NCBI GenBank assembly: GCA_028023455.1
Contig: JAQFVV010000042.1
Span: 3,985,739 to 4,049,738 of the forward strand
DNA: 64,000 nucleotides
DNA from: Epiperipatus broadwayi
Lineage: Eukaryota > Onychophora > Udeonychophora > Euonychophora > Peripatidae
Direction of reading: 5' to 3'
The notes under the pieces were generated by a model. The model searched no databases, had not been told where the DNA came from, and saw nothing but the letters and a program-made list of their open reading frames with translations. This document shows positions 12,656 through 26,407 of the stretch, one piece after another (position 1 is the stretch's first letter; every line of letters begins with the position of its first letter). The position numbers were made by a program, and so were the translations under genes.

Positions 12656-15600
12656 AAGTAGTTAAAACTTTTAGAATACAAAGTCAAAAATATATCATAA
12701 CCCCAGTTCACACAACGCTTTTCAAAAACTTAATAATACAAAAAAAAAAAAGTGAAAGATGGTTATTAAATTGAAAATGCCTTAAATCCAGATGCATCAG
12801 ATTCACATTCACAACTCCTCATTGAAGTCAAAAAACTAATCTGAAAGCTCTATTAATTATCATAAATAGCTTATAGTTTATTTTTAACAGTCCAAAGAAT
12901 ATGGAGATTTCAACCAGGAGCTAAAATCATTAGTGACTTTATTAAGTCTTTCAATTCTACCACTGTAAACATAAGATTTGACAGACATTAACTAGTGGTT
13001 TATGATTTATGTTTGTCAATATCAACATAAATCACTGATTTAAATTCCATTTATGAAGCAGATGACACTAATAACCAAAATTTCATATAAAACCTTTTTT
13101 TTTTTTCAATTATTAATATTTACTTCTGTAAAAATGAAACAAAATTTATTTGCCACATGCTAAACAATTTTTAAATTAATAATTGGACGCAGGGGAGAGG
13201 GGTCAACTTGCAGTGCTACAATAGTAAGCTATACTATTGTACAAAAAAAAAATTAAAATGTAATAATGCAAAAAGCATTAATTTATTATATTTAAAATAT
13301 TAAACAATGTTATGCATATTATTTTGTAACATCAAATTTAAATCATTTAGATTTTATAAAATATGTTCTTAAAATATTTTGCTAGCTAATAGTTTGTATA
13401 TAATTTGTAAATGAAAATGTAGAAATACAAAACTTAGTACATATTTTATATATTATAGCTTTGAGATAATGAATTGTATTACTATGATTTTACTAATCCC
13501 CCTATATTTATACAAACAAATTTGTATGTAGAAAATAAATATAAATATTTCTGTGTATATAAATGCACGTTGATAATACGATTAGTGTATTCGTGTAGTA
13601 CATACTAATAGATTAAATATTAAATAGTATTATATGAATTTCTATTATTATACTAATAAATATACAATACATGCATAATGTCTAAATTAAACTAAGGTAA
13701 TGTAAATAAATAATGCATTAATATTATATCAAGTAAATGTTAGATCAGCAAACCAAAAGTAATTTTAAAACTTTCCAACAGATAAATTTAAACAAATTAC
13801 TAGTAATAAAAAATTAATCATGAATGACTAAAAAGAAGACTTTGAATTCAAACTAAATCACTATACAGTTTTTATTTTCTGATTTTAGGTCAGCTACTAT
13901 ATACAGTGTAAAAGCAATGATTCCTATCAAAAGTAAATTATTAAGCTAAAAAATGATTATGAGAATCTGTGATACTATAATCTGAGTCCATTGTTTAATT
14001 AATATTTTATAGAATTACTTCTGGAATGAGAAAAAAAATTATCAAACAAAATAAAAGGAATAAAAAAATTACAAATTATTTGTACAACTTTATGATCTCA
14101 AACAACAACTGGACAAAAAGCAGTATAATTCAATATTATGAAAGAAAACTGACTCTTAACTTCAAACTACTTGAATATATATGCTATACAATAACTATAA
14201 AATGAGGACTAAAATCACTAAAGTGAATACAGTAATCTTAGCAGGTACCTACCAAATAATTGTGATCAACATAAATTGTCTTCTTCCCTTATCATCTTTC
14301 TCCCACCTCTCTTTGCATGTCTCACAATATGATGATGTTCATATATAATTGTTTTTAAATTAAAAATCATTAATGTCATCTACATTTCTAAGAATGTATA
14401 TAGTTATGATAAAAAAATTCACATAAACATCTAATATATATATATATAATTGATTATGTAGTGATTTATTATTGATTAAAGTTAAGTAAATTAGAATAAA
14501 ATTGCTGCTAATAGATTTTAGAAGTAGTTTTGTTCTGTTCAATTACTGGATTTTTTTTTTCTAAAAATACAAAACATCAAAATTTTATAAATACTGCAAG
14601 TTTTATTTAAATTTTTTTATATATATAAGCTTAAAACTGGCTTATTGTATGTGTGTGCTACAATTAGGTGAAACAAATAAAGTGAAATTTATTTTTGATT
14701 CATTCCAGTCCAAACTTTACATTTGTTTAATTTAACCTTTAGATCAAAGATTGAAACAAACATTACTTTTGGGCTTTTTTTTTTTGGTAATGCTTGTTAT
14801 TATATTACTAAAACTTAAAATTAAAAAAAAAAAAAAAGAAGTACTATTAAATTTATTTCCGAATTTAAAATAACATAGTTACTTTTTTATTTTAATTTAT
14901 ATTGTGAAGTAAATTAAATCTAAGCTGCAATTTTAATTGTTTGCGAATTTAATACACATATTTTAATGATTCCGAAGATAGAATATAAAACCTTTATATC
15001 ATGTAATATACATTCATATTTTAGTTAAATATCTTTATTACTTTAATAAAGAAAAGCAATTTCACTAATTATAGTTTTAACATCTTTGAAAATAAATAAT
15101 ATACTAAACTGGTGACAGTTAAGTTTATATATTTTATTTAAACCTTCTTATATATCATCATACAATATTTTTCCAACAATTGTTTCACTTTATTTGTTGC
15201 TATTAACAATGAATTCCTGAGAAAGCTATTAAACACACTGGCAACAATGTGTATTAAGAAAATGTAACAACAGAGCAGATGGAATAAGGGAATTATTATT
15301 ATTATAAATGAATATATATATATGTGCATGCAATAAACATTAAGTGAAATAATTTTTCTGAATATTTACTATATCGATTCATATTTCATATAGTCCTATA
15401 AAATTAAATAAAGCTGATGCTTATTATTCCAGTACTTTTTTTTAAATTTGAAATTAACAAAAAAAAAAATTGACAAATTTTTACAAATGATATTAAATTT
15501 CTTATTGACAATAAAATACATGTTTTGATATCTGATGTATGCATTATCTTTTCTAAAATATACAATAGAATATGTTATGATAAAATCATATATATATATT

Positions 15601-15983
15601 TGACATTTATAAATGAGACATTAAAAAAATATATAATTATTAATCAGTAGAGTAGCTTCAATGAATACAATGTCAAGCTTGTTTCTCACCAAAGGCATGA
15701 CATCCCCCCCCCCTTATTTATTGTTCTTAATGCAATTACTATGCTAAATTAAAATTAACTTACGAGAGAGTGCAAGTCTCTCAGCGCTTTGAAAATAAAT
15801 ATTATGCTAAATTAAATATGTATTTTTTTTTGACAATAAAATTCTTATATATATATAAGGCAAAGACTGTTCCTATTTTATCAGCAAAATGTTGCAATCC
15901 ATTCTTCTAAAAAAGATTTCACTATGTCTGTGTACATTTATAAATAGATACACATATATAAATTGTATAATTTCAAATTTATC
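12656..15983. other. AT-rich intergenic DNA
   Basis: No gene seen. It has simple (TA)n tracts and poly-A/T runs. A local hairpin CTATACTATTGTA with its partner lies near 13221-13240. Confidence 0.6.
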
Positions 15984-16110
15984 ATGAAAGATCTTATTGT
16001 TAAACTTGAAATACATTTAAAAGATGAATGTGCAGTAGATAAATTTGAATATGAAAACAGAAATAAATGGAATAAGATTTTTGAAATTTGCAAATTAAAA
16101 AACAGTACTA
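15984..16110 (+). pseudogene. Coding-like fragment of unknown origin
   Basis: From ATG at 15984, about 42 codons read MKDLIVKLEIHLKDECAV then DKFEYENRNKWNKIFEICKL. The stretch is charged, helix-like and unusually protein-like for this region. It is cut by a SINE insertion at 16111. No splice sites or family are recognised, so it may be a transposon scrap. Confidence 0.35.
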
Positions 16111-16224
16111 GACAAGCGTTGTTAGCTGAGAGATCATCACAGCTGCCTTGCAAGCAAGTAGTTGGTTACAGACGGTTGTGGGTTCGCCTCCTGGACGATA
16201 CTATGACATATGAAAAAAAAAAAC
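16111..16224 (+). repeat. tRNA-derived SINE with target duplication
   Basis: A 114-bp element beginning GACAAGCGTTGTTAGC with a near-canonical B-box GGGTTCGCCTCC and a poly-A tail. It is flanked by CAGTACTA (16103-16110 and 16225-16232). About 85-90% like the copy at 51268-51382. The good B-box suggests recent activity. Confidence 0.8.
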
Positions 16225-16908
16225 CAGTACTATACTATATATATATATTGTAGAAAATTTGATAAGGAAATAGATGAACGAATTTGAATTAAATTTTGAC
16301 TAAAAGAAAATAATTATTTCAAAATTACAATGTGTTTAATATATTAAACACAATATATATTAAACACAAAGTGATCAATTAATGATAGATATGATAAGTG
16401 TTAATGCAAATTTAGATGAAAGTTGTGAAAAAGGACTGTAATACTTGATAGTCCTAATTTCCAATATAAGATATATATTTAAATTGGATCTTACAAATCC
16501 TTCTAAATTGTTAAGAATTTGAATCAATTCAAACTTGTATAAAAAGATAAAAAGGAACATACTTTACTAAAAACAGCTATAAAAATATTAAGACAAAAAC
16601 AATAGCAAGTCGTACTTTAATACTATTACTACTAATAATAATAAAAGCAACTATTCGACAATTTTTTAATGAGACAAGGCAATGAATGTATATGTAGTAA
16701 AAAGAAATATTAAAATAATGAAGAATAACCCATTTAAAAAACTGCATAAGATGAAATCTGTAAAATAACACTAAAAAGAATTGATGACATAAACAAGTAA
16801 AAACTATGAAGTAGCAAAGGTGATTCGATAAATAGCTTAATTCTGAATATACTATTCCAAGCACATTTATTTCTTTAAAATAGTTATAAATAATTCTAAA
16901 TCATAATA

Positions 16909-17871
16909 CACCTGGGTCTCATTTTATACGGATTATTTTAATGCGATTTTGAAGTTATGCGATTCATATTTCTTCTTAATATCTTTCATATTTCACTATA
17001 TTTATTAGATATCAAGAAATTTAAATTATTAATAACTTATTTTGACTTGAAATACTTTTTTTTCCCCAAAAAAATATAACATTATATTAGCAGCTAACTT
17101 GAATATGGCCTGAAGCTGTATTTAGAACTTAGCTTCTATGTAAATAACCTATTTATACTAATGAGTAAATAATAGATTTATACTTACATATAAAAATATA
17201 GCAATAAATATTCAAAAAATTTAAACTTTTAAAAGGTATTATATTATATATAACAGAAATAAATAATCTTTTAGATTTTTAAAATAAAAAACGAAGATTT
17301 TATAAACTGAAAATAATCTTTCTAATGATAATGTTTTGATTGCGATCTAATTTTTTTAATATAGAAACGGAAAACCATTAACACAGCACAAGACTGAAAA
17401 TGGCGCTAGTTGTACATCACATCACGAATAAAAATAAAGTGGCTTAACAGGTTTCTCTGTGCATAATTGCCGAGAGATTCTTGACTTCGTTTAAGGAGAA
17501 GCCACAATATATCACATCACATAGAGTCTGATTTCTTACCAGTTTACAAACGAACGCTAGCGGTAATGATTAAAATATGTATAAAAAATGTAGAATTAAA
17601 TACTGTAGTAATAAAAAAAGTAAAAAAGTTTGTCTTGTATTAATATTTTTCAAATATTTGAAATTTTTTATTAGTCATACTTTATTTGCTTATTTTTTTA
17701 ATGCGAATTTTAAAGTAATTTTTCTTTGTTGCTTTGCTTTTATGCGAATTCTGAAAATTACAGCACCTATCCCCCATTTTTCAAGGTAAATTAAGTCTAT
17801 TTTTGTGCGATTTTTTTTTTAATGCGGGTTTTCTGTGGAACCTATCTGCCGCATAAAACGAGACCCAGGTG
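16909..17871. mobile_element. TA-flanked non-autonomous DNA transposon, copy 2
   Basis: A 963-bp copy of the 1317-2283 element in the same orientation, with the same inverted termini and TA at 16907-16908 and 17872-17873. Differences from copy 1 are scattered substitutions and small indels, including loss of a TAATAATAA stretch and gain of a short AACTTAGCTTC duplication-like insert. The open frame at 17577-17789 is fortuitous. Confidence 0.9.
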
Positions 17872-17873
17872 TA

Positions 17874-19375
17874 CACTATTCTGAATATATTTCTTTAAAA
17901 TAACCATTATATTATCAAACATATTATAAGATTGTCAGTATTTACACATCATTGAATTCAAAAATTTATTTATTATCAGATTATATTATGATGAAAAAAT
18001 TTACATAATTCTATATCAATCTAAATTTGTCCCTTTATATTATGGAGTAGACATATATCTTTACCAAAGCTTGTTTTAGATAAGTAATAAAGTCAATAAA
18101 CATTAGACAATAATTTAATCCATACCTGTAGTCATTCTCAAATTATTGTTAAGTGATCTTTCAGAGTAGGTGAAAATCCAAAAGAAAAAAACTGCATCTA
18201 CCTAAGGATGTAAAAATTTCAAATGCTCTATGGTTAAATTAATCATCTATTAATCCATTATACAGATATAAAACTGAATTCAACTATTATATATTTTATT
18301 ACATTGTATCTCCATTTACTTAATCTTTGGCAGAAAAATGTATTACTTGACTCTCCTCAATTTAATTTTTGTAGCAATATTATCTTAACACAATTTAAGT
18401 AACTTATTGTCTATCCAAAACAGACTGTGGTAAAAATACATATCCCTATTGTGTATTTTACACAATATTAATACAAAAATAAATTGATTTAAAGAAAAAA
18501 AATTTAACTTAATATGAAATGATAAATGTCATTTTTTTTAAAAAAATGAGACTTATAAGAAACAACTATAAAGCAAGTAAAAAAATCAGGCTATTACTGT
18601 TAAATTGAAGGATATGCAGTGATATTTTTCTATTATAACTTGCTATAATTTTTTCTAAATATAAATATACTAATATACATTTTCAAGAAATTTACTCTTA
18701 AATGTTATTATAGTGTTCTTACGTAAATACAAATATCTATCAGTAAGATACATCATTTATTTACCTATATTTTGTTAATAACTTTAACACACACACATAG
18801 AAACAATATTAACTTTACTAGCAGCTCTTTTAAAGTGAAAAATATTGAATGCACATTATGCAAGATTTGGTAAACATTTGTTTATATCTGTTTTTCTCAT
18901 CCATTTCTCTGGAGTCATCAAATCTAAAATTCAAGTCAGGATATCAGTTTGTGAGAATTCATTTGCAATATAATTACAATTCATCATGGAAAAAATTAGG
19001 CAACCATAATCAATTATGAAACTTTTTATTAATAAACATATTGAGTAACAATAAGTCACATACATCACTTAAGATTAATTGTAGAAATTCAACAATGAGA
19101 TTATTCATCAAAATATATCTTCCTTTTGCTTCTACTTTGAATATATTATAGAAAACAGATACTAATAATAGATACGAACATAATTAAAAACAATAAAAAA
19201 AAAGTGATATGAATTAGTAAATTGAATAGTTATTAAAATAAATTTTGAATACAAAAATTCATACAAGAATTTCTAATGACAAGATAACTCTTCACTTATA
19301 ATTATTTACTGGATATTACTAACAACTTTTATCATAAATAGAAAATAAGAAAAAAAAACCAGTTATGCATTAAAG
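17874..19375. other. AT-rich intergenic DNA
   Basis: No gene or recognisable element seen. Confidence 0.55.
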
Positions 19376-20500
19376 CAGTGTTTCTCAACTGACTACATAC
19401 TGCAGACCAATACATTTTTAAATTTTTTTTATTAAGGATCAAATGAAATATTGAACAAAAAATATGAAAGGTCAAATGTTTTTTATAATAAAAATATAAT
19501 TATTGTAGTGTTTAACAAATTTAATATATATATTTTCAAAGAATGATAATAAAAAAAAAACCAGAATAATCAACAAAACTATACAAAAGTATATTAACTA
19601 ACAAAATATTAAACTAATAATAAACAAAATATGAAGACAAACAAAGAATAATATTTAAATAACCAAGCTAAACATACTTATAAAATCAAACACTAATGTG
19701 ATTGTTGCTGATTCTTTTTAGTAATTAACTTATGATGTCTTAGAGATGTACTTGTAACTGCTAAGCCCAAAGCTGGATTTATTAATAAATGATTACTTTC
19801 TTTTGATTTTATGAGTATCATTGCCAAAAATGTCGATTCACATAAGTATGTGGTTGAAAATGGCAATAACACTCAAGGTTTTTTTGTGTAATTCCAGATA
19901 TTCAATTTTAATTTTAACACAACTATCGCAACTTAAGTCTATAAATTTTTCCTGTTCCAAATCAGTTATTATCTTGTTCAATAAATGTTATTTAAAATCC
20001 ACATATTGTCTTTCCATGTGCCTTCTTCCTGTAGCTAATATTGATCAAACGCACAATAAAGTCCTGTTAAATTTTCATCAGGAGTATTTTTCAATTTACT
20101 AATATTTATATCAACTTCATTTATCAATTCTGAAAACGAATAAAACATATAATTTTTTTCTTGAATGCCTCAATTGTATTCCATAAATCAAAAGTAGTAC
20201 TATTTCATTGCAGGCTTAAATTTAATTCATTTATTAATGAAAATAAGTTAAACAAGTGCAATCCAATTGCTATCATGGAAAATATTTCTTAATTCTGATT
20301 TTTTTTTTGTTTCTAGAAATATTTCAACTGTTTTGTAGTTTGTACAAAGAGTTTATTGAAGAAAACTTTTATAATACTGATTAATTAGCTGTAATTGGAT
20401 TAATATCTTCTAATATTGATGTCTCTAGTTTTCCTTCAATACTTATAAAATATTCAATGATTTTGATGTAAGGGTGAAATTACTACTCTTTCTTTCAAGT
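19376..20500 (-). pseudogene. hAT-family transposon remnant
   Basis: CAGTGTTTCTCAACTGACTA at 19376 resembles the terminal inverted repeat of Charlie-type hAT elements. On the minus strand, 19810-20110 reads with frameshifts as the C-terminal dimerisation region of ZBED5/SCAND3-like hAT transposases. An example is CHFQPHTYVNRHF against the family's LLPFxTTYLCESxFS. No intact frame remains. The other terminus was not located. Confidence 0.5.
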
Positions 20501-23500
20501 ATTCTACTTTCCAAATTGATGAAAACAACTAAACCTTTGCATTTTCTATTTATTTTTAACACAATCCTTTTTTTTTTTCTTTTCAATTGAAATTAAATTC
20601 TTGCTATTGATTTAAGTTATAATAAACATTAAGACTGATTGATTAATGAACTTTCATATTAAAACATATTCCCTTCTATCATTTATCAGGATTTTTTCAG
20701 GCATAATAAAAATAGCTTTGCCTTTTATTCCACAAGAACTAAAAAGTAATTTCAAACCATTAATCTTCTGTTAAACAATTTATTATCATTATTTATATAT
20801 CCAGATTCAGACTGGTAATCTTTACTTTCATTAAGGTGATATAAATCCCTCATTTATTATGATAAATAATATATACAAAATATTAATAAATACTCACTCA
20901 TTTTAATGTGAACTATTATTAAGTCTTAAATGATAATGTAACAGTTAACTTAATTATATTAAAATTCGTATTTAGGATCAAGTGTTCATTCTTGTATCTA
21001 TATTCTGATAATAATTCCAATTCTTATTTAAGTACTATGTATAACTTATTTAATTCATAAGTCAAACTTATGTATCAATTATTGTTATTAATTAATTAAA
21101 CATTATTTTATTGAATCTGTGATCACATGTTTCTATGCTGAATTAAACTGGGATATCTGTGTGTGTGTGGCTAGTTGTTCTCTATATAATATATTGCTGA
21201 CATCTTATAAATTAGATGATATTATGTCTGTATCATAAAATAAAATAAAGCTAGTAATAATAATTATAAAGCATAATCAGACCTAACATTCAACTATTTC
21301 CTTTACATAAAATAGGTAATCCAATGTGACTCCCAATAGTGATAATCGTTCCAAATCATACATATTTCTATTACATAAATTGGCTTTCAATATGAGGCAT
21401 GATTTAGTCACAACCACTGCATTAATATATATATATTATATAAAAATGGTACCCCTTCATTCACATTTATTTCCAGGACAATATATATCCAGAGAAACCT
21501 TCATTATAGCTTATAAATAATTTTTTTTTTTTAATGTTATTTACTTTTAATATTGTAATATTTTTAAAATTATTTTCTATCCTTTTTATTTGTTAATATC
21601 TGACTATTTTTACCTCAAAAGATTTTTTATATAGTATAGACAGAATGGGTTAGATTTCCATACAATACATGACATTTATGTTCTCCTAAAATTCTCTATT
21701 TCCTCATATCTGCTAACTTTTCTTCTTATTAACAAATCTTTTCCTTTAATTATTATGGTTTCTTGCTTCATACTCTTTTCATAATTTCTTTCATTATATG
21801 AATATAATTTTAATAGAATCAAATTAATTGATTGTTAAATATTCTACTATTCAGCAAAATTTATGAAAAAATATATTTTAAGAATTCTGATTTTTCAATG
21901 ACCAATTTTTTTGTTTACCCTCCTAGCTCTAATTTTTTTTTTCTTTTTTTAATTGTAACTTCATTTAAATAACTGCAGGAATGGGATTGTAAATGGACAA
22001 ACACATACATTTTTTATATATTTCTAAAATTATTCTCAATCAATATGTACTCTATTAATATATTGCTATATACATTAAAACCTTACATGTATAAACACAT
22101 CTTGAAATAGATATTCATAATTATTATGATTTTCCTTACAGAACTAATTTTTTTTTCTTTATTGCACAAATTTATTAATATTCACATATCCTTCTCCCAA
22201 TGCCAATAATCAGTTATTTTCACTCAACTTCACAATTTTTTTTAAAAATACTATTTCAATTCATTATTATAGAATCTATTGAACTATATACTTCAATAAT
22301 TAAAAGAATTGATTAATACTTTAAATTCAACTATCACAAATCTGTCGCACTATTTCTAATCTTTATGTGTAACACAAATGGAACATCATTTCTTTCTAAT
22401 TTATTATAAGAATGTATCATTCCTCAGTATTTTTTTCTAAACTCATATAAAGCCATTTTTATAAACTTTCCAATTCTACCATCAAATTTTTTTACTTGTC
22501 TAATTATATTACCTTTCTATGCTTTATTCCTATTTTTGTTAGCTATAAATTTTTTTTTCTAAATTTCATAAATATATATTATATTCTAAATGTAATTCTA
22601 CATAATGATTATATTTACAATAATTTTGTATTTCTAATTCCAAAACACTTTTTCCACTTTTATAAGAATAGAATAGATTAGAGATGATAGTCTAGCAATA
22701 TATAGGTGAAAAACTTGTCTTTGGGCAAAGAACAAATGATATTTCAATTGAATTTTAAAAATTCAATTATCATTTGTGATTTTTTTTATTTCATGTTACA
22801 CATGATAATGAAGTGCTTAAATTATAAATTTAGATATATATTCCAAAATATCATAATTTAAATAATTAAAATGATTATAAATAAAATAAAAAAAATTCAA
22901 ATTAAATTTAAAATTGTTGCAGTTTTTATGATATTAATGGCAAACTCAATCACTATTTTTAATGTATAAATGTTAGAAACAAAAATGATAAACTGAAATG
23001 TATTATTTTTTTAAAAATGTACCATTCAAAGCAAACCTTATTAAGTCCATTTGTAAAAAAAAATTTGCATTACAAAATTTGGAAAATAATATTCCATATA
23101 ATAAACAAATTTATAAATTTATATAAATTTGAACAAAATTTTAAAATTGATTCCGTAAATTATTTATATATGCAAATACTTCTATAATGCAAATATTGAA
23201 ACTTTGCAATGGATTAAAATTATTAGCCTCAGTAACTGTGTCATAACAATTTAATTTTATTTATTTATGTAAAATTATACAGAAAGTGTAATTATTACAA
23301 TATATATGTTGAGCTTATAAATATGTTTATAAAAAGAGAGGGAAGTGAATCTGAAAAAAAAATATAGGAAATTATTTATTAGACAACTTTCAGATATACA
23401 TATATACCAATAAGATAAAAAGGAAAATAATAAATAAAAAAATCATTTAATTTAACCTATATTCTATAAGAATGCAATGAAATGGTTTAAAAAAATGAAA

Positions 23501-23513
23501 ATCTAAAGCTTAC
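20501..23513. other. AT-rich intergenic DNA
   Basis: No gene supported. 21650-22680 on the minus strand contains broken protein-like scraps but nothing assignable. Confidence 0.5.
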
Positions 23514-23614
23514 ATCATAGCTTGAACTTCAGCAATAAACCATGATGAAGGAGAAACTTTGCTTGAAGGCCCTGATGGTAAAGAATACTGGGACATAATG
23601 GGACTATCTCCTAT
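23514..23614 (-). CDS. Exon-like segment, unrecognised protein
   Basis: A 101-nt minus-strand segment flanked by a strong acceptor (T-tract ending TTTTTTCAG) and donor GTAAGC. Only one of the three frames is open; it reads IGDSPIMSQYSLPSGPSSK then VSPSSWFIAEVQAM. Composition is far richer in G+C than the flanking 2 kb on either side. It starts in phase 0 and ends in phase 2. This is the best isolated internal-exon signal in the left half. The serine/proline-rich stretch suggests a linker in a larger protein, whose other exons I could not find. Confidence 0.5.
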
Positions 23615-26077
23615 CTGAAAAAATTAAAAATAAATTTCAACTGAATTCAATAACAAATAAGTAAATCACAAAACAAAACTTTTTTTTTTTAATGAAATAG
23701 AACTTTTATAATTCATTGATCAAGCATATATTAGATTATTTGTCTTATAGATTTATATATATATATATTGTAATACAGCAGCATATTTACTAAAAATGCA
23801 AACCTAGGCACTAGGCTAGAGGAGCAATGCAAATTAAACCAGTAGGCAGATTGAGCACATATTTTGTCCTCATATTTTACAAAAAAAAAATTTTTAAATT
23901 TTAAATGCTGAATTTAAAATAATTATCTTTCTCAACCTACTGCAAAGTTGATATGACAAAAAAATATATTTAAGTATGGTGTTAGAAAATAAAAAATATC
24001 AAATTTAAGAAATAAGTATTCTTGGTAAATACTACAGTAATAGTTATGTAATGTTTTAGAAACAAAAATGATTAGAATTTAATCGAAATGTTATTGTTTT
24101 GTTTTTTTTAACTCTACACAATTATTCTATTGTATCTTTTGGTCAACAAATGTCTTAATTTGAAAAAAAAAAATTACCAGATGAACAACAGCATACAAAC
24201 AATTACCTTTAACCAATTTGAATTCAGATCAAATGTTCACATTCATTCATTTATTTTGCTGAATTTTAATATTGTATTCAAACCAGCAAAAAGATGCTTA
24301 AGGATCTCACTGGATCTTGATTAAATACAACAAAGTTCATTTAGTTCTAATATCCAGTTATCATTGGCATACAGCACTGATTTTCTAAAAGAAAACGCAA
24401 TAACCATGTGACACACTCATGATCAATATAATATCTAAAAATAATTAGAAAAGTAATCAAAATATTTATATTATCTGCTTTTTTTCCTTGTAAAGAGATT
24501 GTATAGAAAGCAAGAACAAAAGTAAATTCTGTTTCAGAATTTTTTATTTTAAAATAATCATTATATAAAAAAAATAGAAATGAACACTATTAATACTATA
24601 TGCTAGGAATCTTCAATACTTTCTAATTAATTGGATTTCATGTTAAGCCAAAAGAAGTGGCAATATGTCTACTTTAACAGCAATTGAAATTTCTTTCATA
24701 TTAAGCAATATTTTGCTATAATGCAGTTTTATGGTGATAAAATTCAGTGTTTATTTTTCTAGTACAGACATATAAAAAGAAATACAAAATATCTAATGCC
24801 TATAAGTGTCGATGATATAAATCAAAATCTGCAATTTGATTAAACATTGAAAGTAAAATCTACAAAATGGAAAAAAAAAGTGTTAAATATCATTTATATT
24901 TAAAATAAAATAAAGTATTCCGCTTACGCCAATTTCCATATTTAATTTAAAAATTATTGGTAATAATCAATAGTAAAATAATATCTTACAAAACAACTTA
25001 TGGAGTCCATTTACACATAAAATATTATTATTAAATCTATAATAAGAGCAAACAAGTATTCAATAAATTTTCTTTGATACCTATTCTGAATAATTAGACA
25101 TCACTGTCTAAATGACTAATCTGTTTTGCTTTAGATATTAGAATATTGGATAATATAGCATAATTAGATTCCAATCTATCTAATGATTAAAATGTTAGAG
25201 AATACATATATTATTAAAGACATTAATATTAGTAGCTGAGAACTGATTATAATACTGTACTAAATACTTTATGAAAAAAGTATCTATAGTAGTAATTCAC
25301 GTAAAAAAAAAAAAAAAAAAAACCTAACAATTAAAATGTTCACACAAAATGTAGATTGAATTAAATCTATTAATACATATTAATGAATCTGTTTAACATG
25401 CCATAAAAACAACATTAATTTTAAGTCACATCTTAAAATCTAATCAAGACTTCCAAAATTTTCTCCTCTTACTAATTGACCATTATCCTCCTAAATCTAA
25501 CTTCAATGAAACTCAGAATAATGTTCTTTTTATTAAAAGTCTTTTGAGTCAATGCATTTCTAATCCTGACTTACTTTCACATACAACTATTCAATGTTCC
25601 AATGTTTTTCTCTCAATATACGAAAATATATTATTTGATAAATTTTGAGTTCTTAATATATAATGAAACAAGTTGTTGAAACTTTTGTTATTTTTAATTT
25701 TTTTTTCTGTAAAAACAAATACTTGTTACTCTTAGCAACTTCATAAATATAAAATCAAAAGTTTTGTCATGTTTAAATGACAAGCTGTCAAAATTCCTTT
25801 ATAACTTGTTATTTAGTACAAGGCAACAAGTTACAAAAATGCTTAACTGGAAATTTAAAGAAAATAAAACATTCAAATGATGTAAATTTCAAATTGTGGA
25901 CACAATCATAAACATATCTATATAATAATGGCTTTTAGTTGTCAAAATTATGAATTTAGGTTTAACCCAGACTAGTCTCACAGTTGCATTGATATAAGAT
26001 TTCAAGCTATGCAGATAAAGAAGTTATAAGCTATTCTAACAAATATTGAAATAATTAAGAAAAAGCAGAATGATTAC
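23615..26077. other. AT-rich DNA between two minus-strand exon candidates
   Basis: If the flanking exons belong to one gene this is intronic. One further short open stretch (24397 down to 24320, LYANDNWILELNELCCI then a stop) was seen, but its phase fits neither neighbour. Confidence 0.45.
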
Positions 26078-26186
26078 TGTTTGGAAGGTCATGTGACATC
26101 AATACCAAAGTTTCCCTGCAGAAATCTTCACCTCTTAGGCTCAGCATGGTACTACCAATGTTTCCTCTAAGAGTACTGTCATTAAG
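26078..26186 (-). CDS. Exon-like segment, unrecognised protein
   Basis: A 109-nt minus-strand segment between acceptor TTTTTAG and donor GTAATC, open for 36 codons in one frame. It reads LNDSTLRGNIGSTMLSLRG then EDFCRETLVLMSHDLPN. G+C is much higher than the surroundings. It starts in phase 0 and ends in phase 1. No flanking exon with matching phase was found, and the nearest candidate at 23614-23514 starts in phase 0. It lies beside a dead hAT copy, so a transposon origin cannot be excluded. The product is unknown. Confidence 0.42.
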
Positions 26187-26407
26187 CTAAAAATACAAGA
26201 GCTGAGCATACTAAACCAACCAATATAAAACAAAACAATAAAATTTTGCATTTATTTGCATTTTTACATATAGCTTATATATAATGAAATATTGTAGAAC
26301 AAACTTAAAAATAACAAAACTCAATAATTTTTCATGTCATTTTTATAATTTATCCAAATTATATAAACTTTGTCTAGCTTTATCTGCTTTTCTGACAAGA
26401 TATAATG

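Noticed and set aside
20040-20080. CATCAGG as a minus-strand hammerhead core
   Set aside because: No pairing stem II and no GAAA at the right distance.
24320-24397. Possible minus-strand terminal exon (LYANDNWILELNELCCI)
   Set aside because: It has an acceptor-like end and a stop, but its phase fits neither 26078-26186 nor 23514-23614.
26104-26186. Spliceosomal or other small RNA on the minus strand
   Set aside because: It does not match U1, U2, U4, U5 or U6 hallmarks; an exon reading explains it better.
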